Of a DNA stretch of 64,000 bases, positions 40,601-48,162 are shown piece by piece. The translations under genes and the position numbers were made by a program. Positions within the stretch are counted from its first letter, which is position 1. Each line of letters begins with the position of its first letter. The notes under the pieces are model-generated. The model did no database searches. It saw only the letters and a list, made by a program, of their open reading frames with translations, and was not told the origin of the DNA. Origin of the DNA: Verrucomicrobiaceae bacterium (GTDB taxonomy: Bacteria > Verrucomicrobiota > Verrucomicrobiia > Verrucomicrobiales > Akkermansiaceae); the NCBI GenBank assembly GCA_027487435.1, contig JAIYDP010000384.1, positions 1 through 64,000 of the forward strand. Reading direction: 5' to 3'.

Positions 40601-42649
40601 AAGCTCGGTACGGGCGTGTTGACTCTCTCAAATGGAGCGCAAGTGACTACGACGGCGACAGTGGTTGTGGCTGGAGAGTCGGGCAGCAAGGGTACACTCA
40701 ACATCGGAGCTTTTGTGGACGGCTCAAACGTGACAGCCGCCACAACCGGCGGCACGTTCACGGCTTCCGAAATCTCCGCTGGCGTAGGCAACGCAACACT
40801 GAATTTCAATCAAAGCAACGACACCACCTTTGCCCCGAAGCTCACCGGCAGTGTCAAAGTCAACCAACTCGGTAGCGGCACTACCACGCTCACCGGCGAC
40901 AGCACCTACCAAGGCGTGACTACCGTCTCCGCAGGTGCGCTTTACGTTAATGGCAACAACCCCACTGCGTACGGAGACATCACCGTCACTGGCGGAACCC
41001 TCGGCGGCAGCGGGGTAATCGGCGGCCCCGTCGCCGTCCAAAGCGGCGGCACGATCACCGCAGGCAGCAATGCCACCTCCACGGGTCTGCTCGTTGTCGG
41101 CGGTTTTTCCCTCAACTCCGGCAGCACGGCACTTTTCCAATTGGCGGGCACGAGTTCCTTCGACCAGATCCGCTCACCGGGCATCATCGCATATTCTGGC
41201 ACCCATACACTGAACCTGCAGCTCACCGGAGACTACACAGGCAACGCAGGCGACACTTTCAAAATCTTCGATGCCAATAGCTACACTCTCGACGCAGCGA
41301 CCTTCAATGTCACCTCGAACCTCGGCAGTCAATTCAAGTGGGATCTGAGCGACCTCAAGTCCAAGGGCGAGGTCAAGATTGCCTTTGTGATACCACCCCC
41401 CACCGTCACTGGCATCTCGCCAAACACCGGAGGCACACTTGGTGGCACAACGGTCACCATCACCGGCACGGACTTTACGGGCGTCACAGCCGTGACCATC
41501 GGCGGCACGGCGGCGACGAATGTGAACGTGGTCAACGCCACCACCCTCACTTGCACCACCCCGGCTGGAGCAGCGGGCACGGCTAGCGTGGTGGTCACTA
41601 CTCCTAGTGGTAGCAATGCGGCAAACACCTTGTTCACCTATGAAGTTCTCGCCGATTTGGCTGTGACCTTGACGAGTTCGCCCAATCCGGTGCTTGCCTC
41701 GGGAAATCTGACCTTCACCCTATCTCTGACAAACAATGGCCCAAGCGCTGCGGTGAACCCCACCGTGTCATTGCCGCTACCAGCAGCATTGACCTTTGTT
41801 TCCGCCAATGCCCCCGATGGCTGGCAGATCAGCAATCCTGCCGTCGGTGCAGGCGGTACGGTCACGATCTCCCATTCCACCTTGGCGAATGGTGCCACGG
41901 CCACCTTCACCGTGATTTCCAAGGTGATCGCTGCTACGCCTAACGGCACGCAGTGGAATGCCGTGGCCACCTGCGGCAGCAGCAGCAGGGATCTTACTAG
42001 CACCAATAACAGCAGCTCCTCCCCAACTGCGGTCGGCACGGTCAACCCCACCAGCTTCCAACTCACCGCCATCGGCGTGATCAACCGCCAGAACGGCATG
42101 TTTGATTTCACGGTAAATGTCACCAACACCACGCCTTACCCGATCAATGGCTTCCGCTTGCGCATCGACTTCTCCAGCTACCTCGTAGCTCATCCGAGCC
42201 TGCGACTCTACAACGCCTCCAGTGCGCCGGGTAGTGCGGATGTTTTTGTCAACTATCCCTATCCCGTCCCAGTCGATGGCGTGATTCCGGTGAAACTCTC
42301 CTTCTACACTGTGAACCGCGCCTTCCCGAATCCGTTCGCTCCGGTGTTAACGGTAGAAGCCCTGCCGACTTCCGCTGTGTCTAACACCGATGGCTCCGGC
42401 GTCCAGCCCCGCATGGTTGGCCTTAGCGATAACAATGTGCTCCTCGAGTTCCCCTCTACACCGGGGCGTTGGTATCGCATCCGCTACAGCTCAGACATGG
42501 TGAATTGGTTCGAGTGCCCCGTCCCCATCCAAGCTGCCAACAATCGCATGCAGTGGATCGATAGTGGTGCGCCATTTACCAATGCCCCGCCCTCCAGCGT
42601 GCCGAGCCGCTTTTACCGCGTCAACGAAATCGCCACCCCTACCCCATAA
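37640..42649 (+). CDS. Large secreted repeat protein: choice-of-anchor D-like, two IPT/TIG domains, T5SS/PEP-CTERM-associated beta-helix repeats, DUF11-like domain
   Basis: 1669 aa; signal peptide; repeated GxGTLxIxNGG and GSGSKW motifs; TIG copies PTVTGISPATGSTLGGTPVTITGTGF and PTVTGISPNTGGTLGGTTVTITGTDF. Confidence 0.85.
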   Translation: MKNLTLSRIIGAFAIFLIGLAASGTRASAAGSEITIKGNNFEIAIGDTTPDANDDTDFDSITAIDGVGMVKRTFTIFNTGTSPLTLTGTPKVSITGATNFTVTAEPSGTIAPNSSTTFQIAFASTVGGTFTASVAIPNDDADESNYTFAISGVAVSGSLSPLPAQTSTFSGNVRGYYFVSPIDVLITGLRVPTDASSGNQSIAILRLDSTPPNFSATTNSFTTLFLTQNNPESGILPVSIPISAGDIIGVMGNRGGVNSYTSSAGSTILGVPVEFRRLGMQFPLATTAPRDLWTEPGQTSSISRVEIYAGFGNPGEIEVSGNGAVIHNNDSTPSLGDHTDFGSAPPGGGTVERTFTVANPSSGSLLLTKTPARVELSGSATFTLTQDATTPIPANGTSTFKVTFTPVANGPQTATVMIQNGDRNETNYTFSISGVGGEAPAPTVTGISPATGSTLGGTPVTITGTGFTGATGVTIGGTAATGVSVTNDTTLTATTPAGTAGTASVVVTTPGGANAANTLYTYAAPAPAATHWKGQTNATWSGTNWASDSAGTATTAIPTSTSDITFSATGAQNLTTTLDQDFTIQSLTVNSTAGIGGINALTITGATNVANGTLTLSNGVTVTSQSNSRVEATGAGATSIVTGANSKWNTTGALSVGFNASRTGTLNVLNGGSVTSSSLSAGANSGATGTVTVSGAGSMLTSSTTSIGSSGNGTLNIESGGVQTTNGSASIGEYDGSVGVATVTGAGSKWTIRENLIIDSGGDGTLKILNGGVVSNVSAYLATSSSLKATAIVNGSGSKWENSGTIIIGQVGPATLDIQNGGLVSSGSSIIGQFNGSTGKVTVTGSGSKWTSNSFVSVSSVGPGTLDIKAGGVVTSVSGYVGLTSVSDGNVTVDGSGSTWDATSGEIQVGRNGKGALQITNGGQVKNNEQLIVGTENGANGIVSVATFGQLKTSGAVIGNDVSAIGRVSVDGSGSLWDAGAREIRLGKLGTGVLTLSNGAQVTTTATVVVAGESGSKGTLNIGAFVDGSNVTAATTGGTFTASEISAGVGNATLNFNQSNDTTFAPKLTGSVKVNQLGSGTTTLTGDSTYQGVTTVSAGALYVNGNNPTAYGDITVTGGTLGGSGVIGGPVAVQSGGTITAGSNATSTGLLVVGGFSLNSGSTALFQLAGTSSFDQIRSPGIIAYSGTHTLNLQLTGDYTGNAGDTFKIFDANSYTLDAATFNVTSNLGSQFKWDLSDLKSKGEVKIAFVIPPPTVTGISPNTGGTLGGTTVTITGTDFTGVTAVTIGGTAATNVNVVNATTLTCTTPAGAAGTASVVVTTPSGSNAANTLFTYEVLADLAVTLTSSPNPVLASGNLTFTLSLTNNGPSAAVNPTVSLPLPAALTFVSANAPDGWQISNPAVGAGGTVTISHSTLANGATATFTVISKVIAATPNGTQWNAVATCGSSSRDLTSTNNSSSSPTAVGTVNPTSFQLTAIGVINRQNGMFDFTVNVTNTTPYPINGFRLRIDFSSYLVAHPSLRLYNASSAPGSADVFVNYPYPVPVDGVIPVKLSFYTVNRAFPNPFAPVLTVEALPTSAVSNTDGSGVQPRMVGLSDNNVLLEFPSTPGRWYRIRYSSDMVNWFECPVPIQAANNRMQWIDSGAPFTNAPPSSVPSRFYRVNEIATPTP

Positions 42650-42690
42650 AACCTCAGTCAGAACCTGCAACCTTTTTCCATTTCACCGCT

Positions 42691-43755
42691 ATGAACTTTC
42701 GCATCCTTCCATTACTTGCTTTTTCCGCATCCTCCGCCCTCGCGGGGGACGAGGATCTTGCCAAACTCGTCACCCCTACCAGCTCCCCATCGCCATGGCG
42801 CATCGGCGGGGGCTATGCTCAGATCTTGGGCTTGAAAGCAGAATTCAAAGGCTTGGGAGCCTATAATAACCCCAATACTCTCCAGCCCCTTGGCAGCGGC
42901 CTCAATCGAGATTACGACAATGGCTTCGTGCGCCTCGACTCCTCGAACAACAGCGGTGGCCAAACATGGAACTGGTCTTATGCGAACAACGCCCAGTATA
43001 ACGCCGCTGGAACTGGCTCGATCGATTTCTCCATCACCAATAGCCTCGCCAACGCCCAGACCGATGAGGATGGCGCGGCGCAGCCTGGCTTCGAGTTCTT
43101 TGCCCTCTATGACATGGGCGCAGCAGGCTTCTCGGGACGCGGCAACCGCCCGGCCACATGGGGTTTCCGCGCCGGATTGCAATACGCTCGCATCGACCTG
43201 AACAACACCGATCAGTTATCCACAGGTCTCACCACCACCACCGATCGCTTTGATCTCAGTGGCGCCATTCCTCCTCTAGCCCCTTATACCGGCTCCTTCG
43301 CCGGCCCTGGCCCGCTACTGGGTGACACCCCTACCCGCAGTACCCTCGTCGCCGGCAGCGCATTGGTCAACGGCAGCCGCGATCTTGACGTGGACATGAC
43401 CATGCTCAACCTCGGCTCCTATCTCGAGATTCCGTTGACGGAAAAGCTCGCCCTCCTTACCGAAGCTGGCCTGAGCCTTGGCGTGGCCAATGGCAGCTAC
43501 GACTTCAGCTCCTCCACCGCGATCACTGGACTTGGCACTCAGAGCACAAGCGGCAGCAACTCCAGCACCGAAGTCCTCCCTGGCGCCTATCTTGGTCTCG
43601 GTGCCTCGTACCAGATCACCGATGAATGGGCGATACTCTCCAGTGCGCGCTACCAGTATCTGCGGAGCTACGACCTCTCGGCCAATGGCTCCCAAGCATC
43701 CCTTCCCTTCAATTCGTCGTATGTCATCTCCCTTGGTGCCGTCTTTTCGTTCTGA
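42691..43755 (+). CDS. Outer-membrane beta-barrel protein
   Basis: Signal peptide FSASSALAGDE; aromatic-alternating strands; C-terminus SYVISLGAVFSF. Confidence 0.75.
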   Translation: MNFRILPLLAFSASSALAGDEDLAKLVTPTSSPSPWRIGGGYAQILGLKAEFKGLGAYNNPNTLQPLGSGLNRDYDNGFVRLDSSNNSGGQTWNWSYANNAQYNAAGTGSIDFSITNSLANAQTDEDGAAQPGFEFFALYDMGAAGFSGRGNRPATWGFRAGLQYARIDLNNTDQLSTGLTTTTDRFDLSGAIPPLAPYTGSFAGPGPLLGDTPTRSTLVAGSALVNGSRDLDVDMTMLNLGSYLEIPLTEKLALLTEAGLSLGVANGSYDFSSSTAITGLGTQSTSGSNSSTEVLPGAYLGLGASYQITDEWAILSSARYQYLRSYDLSANGSQASLPFNSSYVISLGAVFSF

Positions 43756-44035
43756 GGAACCTCGCGTCCGCAGTTGAGATGAAAGCTGAGAAGCGCAAGT
43801 AATGATCCTGACTCCTTGGAGGAAGTATCTATGGGGGGGCGAGTATTGTTACATTTTCGACCTTGGATTCCGAGCAGGTAGGGTTATTGCAGAGCTCGTC
43901 GGTCTACTGTTTCTGTGTGTAAGTGCTGCTGACCGCGTGGTGAATCTCGGGAAAGGGGAAATAGCTTCGTTATCTTGCTCTACAACAGCAGATGAACAAA
44001 ATGGCTCCATCTCTACTGATTCCCGCAATTCTATG

Positions 44036-44209
44036 ATTATCCCGAAATCCGAAGTATAACGCCGCCATTCGCTATCTTCATTTGCCGTGCAAGGCATTTC
44101 AGACCTTGGGGCAGCATCTTTGGATGCAGCCCACTGCGGCCATGAAACGCCTTGCACATCAAAGCATGGCAGCGACTTTCTGGCACTGTACTTCGGATCT
44201 CGGGATTAT
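44036..44209 (+). repeat. MITE-like dispersed repeat, copy 2 (174 bp, terminal inverted repeats)
   Basis: Left end ATTATCCCGAAATCCGAAGTA versus the reverse complement of right end TACTTCGGATCTCGGGATTAT: 19/21. Internal TGCAAGGC/GCCTTGCA and GCATC-tttg-GATGC pairings. Confidence 0.75.
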
Positions 44210-44293
44210 TTCATCAACTCACCGAAAACACATGACAGGCTTCGCCGATTGGGATTGCACCGCTTGGTGCTAGAGTTCATGGTTGGCGGTGAT

Positions 44294-44779
44294 ATGGTAG
44301 GTATTGGATATGATGTGCATCGCTTTGTAGAAGGTAGGCCGCTGGTGCTGGGAGGGGTGACGATTCCTCATTCCCATGGTTTGGATGGGCATTCGGATGC
44401 GGATGTTTTGTGCCATGCGGTGGCGGATGCGGTGCTGGGAGCGTTGGGTGAGCCGGATATTGGGCATTTTTTCCCTCCGGGTGATCCAAATTGCTTGGGG
44501 ATTTCCTCGTTGAAGATTTTAGAGTTGGCGGCGCAGCGTTGTCGTGACTTGGGCTTTGTGTTGGTAAATGTGGATGCTTCGTTGGTCGCTGAGGCTCCAA
44601 AGGTGTTGCCGCATCGGCTTGCTATGCAGGAAAATATCGGAAAAGCCTTGGGTTTGGCGGCGAATCGAGTGGGAATTAAGGCCACGACCAACGAACGAAT
44701 GGGGTTTGTCGGTAGATCTGAAGGCATAGCAGCGATGGCAGTGGCAATGGTGCGTGCCGCCAGCGAAGGGCATGGGTAA
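44294..44779 (+). CDS. ispF: 2-C-methyl-D-erythritol 2,4-cyclodiphosphate synthase
   Basis: MVGIGYDVHRFVEGRPLVLGGVTIPHSHGLDGHSDADVLCHAVADAVLGALGEPDIGHFFPP. Start 44294 or 44279; the listed ORF start (44087) lies inside the MITE-like repeat. Confidence 0.95.
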   Translation: MVGIGYDVHRFVEGRPLVLGGVTIPHSHGLDGHSDADVLCHAVADAVLGALGEPDIGHFFPPGDPNCLGISSLKILELAAQRCRDLGFVLVNVDASLVAEAPKVLPHRLAMQENIGKALGLAANRVGIKATTNERMGFVGRSEGIAAMAVAMVRAASEGHG

Positions 44780-44854
44780 GGATTTTTTCGGCGAGGAAGG
44801 GCAGGAAGGTGATTTTGTTTTTGTCAATTCCTGCGGAGTCGTTACATTCGGCAT

Positions 44855-45877
44855 GTGATAGAATCTCAGGAGTTAGTGATGCAGCGATCCGGAAGAGATT
44901 ACGTGCAGGCGATGTATCATGCCATGGTGCGTGCCCGGGCGATGGAAAATAAGCTATCGAGCTTGTACAAAGCGGGCAAAATTGTCGGCGGAGTGTACTT
45001 AGGAAAGGGACAAGAAGCAGTGAGCGCGGCGGTAGGCACGGCGCTGATCCCAGGGCGCGATATTTTTGCGCCATTGATTCGCGATCAGGCGGGGCGGACG
45101 GGATTTGGCGAGGATTTGTTGGATTGTGCGCGGGCGTACTTGGGCTCTGCGCTAGGGCCAATGCGGGGTCGGGATGGAAATATTCATCGCGGTCGCCCAG
45201 CTGAAGGGATGTTTGCCATGATTAGCCATCTGGGATCTGCGGTAGCTGCGGTGACGGGTGGGCTTTTGGCACGACGTTTGCAAGGTCGGCTGGCTGGTGT
45301 GGTGGGTGCTACGTGCGTCGGCGATGGCGCGACTTCGACGGGAGCATTTCATGAGGGCTTAAATGCCGCAGCGGTGGAGAAGCTGCCGTTGGTGGTGATT
45401 GTGGCAGATAATCAATTTGCCTACAGCACTCCGGTGAGTCGTCAGTATGCATGCGAGAATTTGATTGATCGGGCGAAAGGTTACGGCGTCAAGGGTCACA
45501 GTGTGGACGGCACGGATTTTATGGCCTGTGCAGCTGTGATTGGCGATGCGGTGCGCGATGCGCGCGAGGGTGGGGGACCTCAGATGGTGGTGGCGCGATT
45601 GCTGCGCTTGTGCGGCCATGGCGAGCACGATGATGCGTTTTATGTGCCGGATGTGGTGAAAGCAGGGATGTATGGGCGTGATTGTCTCGATGTGGCAGAG
45701 GAACAGTTGGTGGAATATGGTATTATGACGGAGGAAGAGATTTCGGCATTTCGGGTGCAAGCGGCAGAGGAGGTGCAGGCGGCGGTGGCGAAGGCGCAGC
45801 AAGAACCTGTGCCGGATCCTTACACGGAGGAATGGCAGGCGTTTGCCTCGAAGCAACTGACGGAGGGACTCGTTTAA
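44855..45877 (+). CDS. pdhA: Pyruvate (2-oxo acid) dehydrogenase E1 component, alpha subunit
   Basis: GDGATSTGAFHEGLNAAAVEKLPLVVIVADNQFAYSTP ThDP motif region. Confidence 0.9.
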   Translation: MIESQELVMQRSGRDYVQAMYHAMVRARAMENKLSSLYKAGKIVGGVYLGKGQEAVSAAVGTALIPGRDIFAPLIRDQAGRTGFGEDLLDCARAYLGSALGPMRGRDGNIHRGRPAEGMFAMISHLGSAVAAVTGGLLARRLQGRLAGVVGATCVGDGATSTGAFHEGLNAAAVEKLPLVVIVADNQFAYSTPVSRQYACENLIDRAKGYGVKGHSVDGTDFMACAAVIGDAVRDAREGGGPQMVVARLLRLCGHGEHDDAFYVPDVVKAGMYGRDCLDVAEEQLVEYGIMTEEEISAFRVQAAEEVQAAVAKAQQEPVPDPYTEEWQAFASKQLTEGLV

Positions 45878-45880
45878 GTT

Positions 45881-46849
45881 ATGAGCGTAACCTACATTGA
45901 CGCGATTCGTCAGGGCATGGAAGATCTGCTGCGTGATGATCCACGCGTTTTCCTGTATGGACAGGATATTTCGACCTTTGGCGGGGCATTTAAGGCGACG
46001 AAAGGTCTAAGCGAGATGTTTCCCGGACGTGTATTGGATGCTCCGATTAGCGAGGATGCCATGGCAGGAATGGCGGTGGGCGCGGCACTCGAGGGGATGC
46101 GTCCTATCGTAGAAATGCAGTTTGCGGACTTTTCGTCAATCGCCTTCAATCAGATTGTCAATCATGCGGCTTCTCATTATTTCCGCACAGGAGTTCCGGT
46201 TCCTTTGACCATGCGTTTGCCCTCTGGTGGCACGGCTGGCTCGGGCCCATTTCATAGCCAAAGTATGGAGACGATCTACGCTCACTATCCCGGCGTGGTG
46301 GTCGTGACCCCTGCGACGGTGGCCGATGCCTACTCGATGCTTGTGGAATCGGTCCATTTGGATGATCCGGTGGTGTATTGCGAGCACAAGTTTTTGTATC
46401 GATGGCTCAAAGCGAAGGATTTCCACGGCGATGGATTGCCCATCGGTCGTGCGCGCATCACGCGAATGGGATGTCATGCCACAGTGGTGGCCTACAGCGC
46501 GATGGTTCATGAAGCCGTTCGTGCGGCGGAACAATTGCAAAAAGAATCGGGATGGGAGATCGAGGTCGTTGATCTGCGTTCGGTGAAGCCATTGGACATC
46601 GATACGGTGCTTGCGAGTGTGGCACGAACGGGTCGATTGCTTGCCGTGGGTGAAGCATTTCCTTGGGGTGGAGTGACGGCAGAGGTGGTATCGCGTGTGG
46701 CGGCGGATGGTTTTCATTTGTTAGATGCTCCGCCGATGCGCTTGAATGCTCGCGACACCCCTGTTCCTTACCATCCACGCTTGTGGGCAGCGCATCGCCC
46801 GACATCCGAGTCCATTTGTGATTCATTGAAAAAATTACTTGCTTACTAA
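45881..46849 (+). CDS. pdhB: Pyruvate (2-oxo acid) dehydrogenase E1 component, beta subunit
   Basis: DAIRQGMEDLLRDDPRVFLYGQDISTFGGAFKATKGL, LRSVKPLDIDTVLASVARTGRLLAVGEA. Confidence 0.93.
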   Translation: MSVTYIDAIRQGMEDLLRDDPRVFLYGQDISTFGGAFKATKGLSEMFPGRVLDAPISEDAMAGMAVGAALEGMRPIVEMQFADFSSIAFNQIVNHAASHYFRTGVPVPLTMRLPSGGTAGSGPFHSQSMETIYAHYPGVVVVTPATVADAYSMLVESVHLDDPVVYCEHKFLYRWLKAKDFHGDGLPIGRARITRMGCHATVVAYSAMVHEAVRAAEQLQKESGWEIEVVDLRSVKPLDIDTVLASVARTGRLLAVGEAFPWGGVTAEVVSRVAADGFHLLDAPPMRLNARDTPVPYHPRLWAAHRPTSESICDSLKKLLAY

Positions 46850-46861
46850 CAAAACGAAACC

Positions 46862-48109
46862 ATGCCTCGCGTAGCCATCATCATGCCCCAGTTAGGCGAA
46901 TCCATCGCTGAAGCCACTGTGATCCGTATTCTTGCAACAGCAGGAAGTCAGGTGATCGCGGATCAGGAAGTCATGGAGGTAGAGACGAACAAAGCAACCA
47001 TGGGAGTTACGGCTCTCTGTTCTGGTGTGTTAGAGGAGTGGCGGGTATCCGAGGGGACGAGTTACGCCGTCGGGACCTTGTTAGGAATCGTAGTGGCGAC
47101 CGATGAAGAGATCGAGCGCACGGGCGTGGATACGCTTGAGTCGCTGGAAAAACAACGCGCGATTTCTGCCGATGCGATGGAGATCAAGCCCAACGATGCG
47201 GAACAAAATCTTCATTTTGCTGTGGATGGAGAAGGGTATGTCGAGTCTGCGCCGCAAGTCAGGCCGAATGTCAAAGGCTTGGCTGTACCGGCAGGAACCA
47301 TGGGAGCGCACTACATTTCTCCGCGGATGCGTGCGCGCATGGATGAGATGGGACTGCGCGAAGCGGATCTTTCTGCCGTGGTAGGAAGCGGCGCGGGTGG
47401 TCGGGTGACGGTGGAGGATCTGGAGAAATTTCTCGATTACATTCAAACATGGCCAAGCAGCAATGCTTCGCCGATGCGCTTGGCTGTGGCCGATGCCATG
47501 CGCCGGAGTTGGACTCGCCCGCTGGCAACAGTGGGGCGTTATGTTACGTTAGATGCGGCTCTTTCTCATCGCAAGCAGCAGGAGAATAAGCCGGGGCTGA
47601 CCTTGTATCTTCTGCGTGCCTTTGCTCTAGCTCTAAAAGAAATGCCCGAGGTGGCGGGATTTTTGATTGGTTCCAAGGTGGTTCATCCACGATCTTTTGA
47701 TATTGGCGTGGCGGTCGCGGTTGATGATGGTGTGGTGGTTCCCGTGGTGAGAAAAGTGGATCAAAAATCGCTCGCCGAACTTGTCGAAGAATACAATGAT
47801 CTGGTGGATCGTTCGCGTCGTCGTAGGCTCACGGAAGCCGATACCCGCGGAGGCATTGCTACGGTGACCAATTTCGGCACCTTTGGCCTCGCCTGGGCTA
47901 CGCCGATTCCCTTGCCGAACGAGACGTTGATTTTAGGGATTGGCTCTGGCGTGAAAAAGCCGGTTTGGAATGAGCAGCGCGGCACATTTTTGCCCGCTAC
48001 GGAAGCAGATCTGGAGCTGACTTTTGACCACCGTGTCGTCGATGGCGGCGGTGCGGGACTGCTTTTGCGTCGCATCGTGGAATTGTTGCAAAACCCTGCA
48101 TTGCTTTGA
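46862..48109 (+). CDS. pdhC: Dihydrolipoamide acyltransferase E2
   Basis: Lipoyl domain VMEVETNKATMGV, E3-binding ISPRMRARMDEMGL, catalytic LTFDHRVVDGGGAG. Confidence 0.93.
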   Translation: MPRVAIIMPQLGESIAEATVIRILATAGSQVIADQEVMEVETNKATMGVTALCSGVLEEWRVSEGTSYAVGTLLGIVVATDEEIERTGVDTLESLEKQRAISADAMEIKPNDAEQNLHFAVDGEGYVESAPQVRPNVKGLAVPAGTMGAHYISPRMRARMDEMGLREADLSAVVGSGAGGRVTVEDLEKFLDYIQTWPSSNASPMRLAVADAMRRSWTRPLATVGRYVTLDAALSHRKQQENKPGLTLYLLRAFALALKEMPEVAGFLIGSKVVHPRSFDIGVAVAVDDGVVVPVVRKVDQKSLAELVEEYNDLVDRSRRRRLTEADTRGGIATVTNFGTFGLAWATPIPLPNETLILGIGSGVKKPVWNEQRGTFLPATEADLELTFDHRVVDGGGAGLLLRRIVELLQNPALL

Positions 48110-48162
48110 GCTCGGTTGCCCCAGCCTGCGTTTCGATTTTGTCGATTTTGTGATAGATTTCG

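Noticed and set aside
43802-44059. 85-aa ORF between the OMP gene and ispF
   Set aside because: No family features and its 3' end runs into the MITE-like repeat; likely non-coding.
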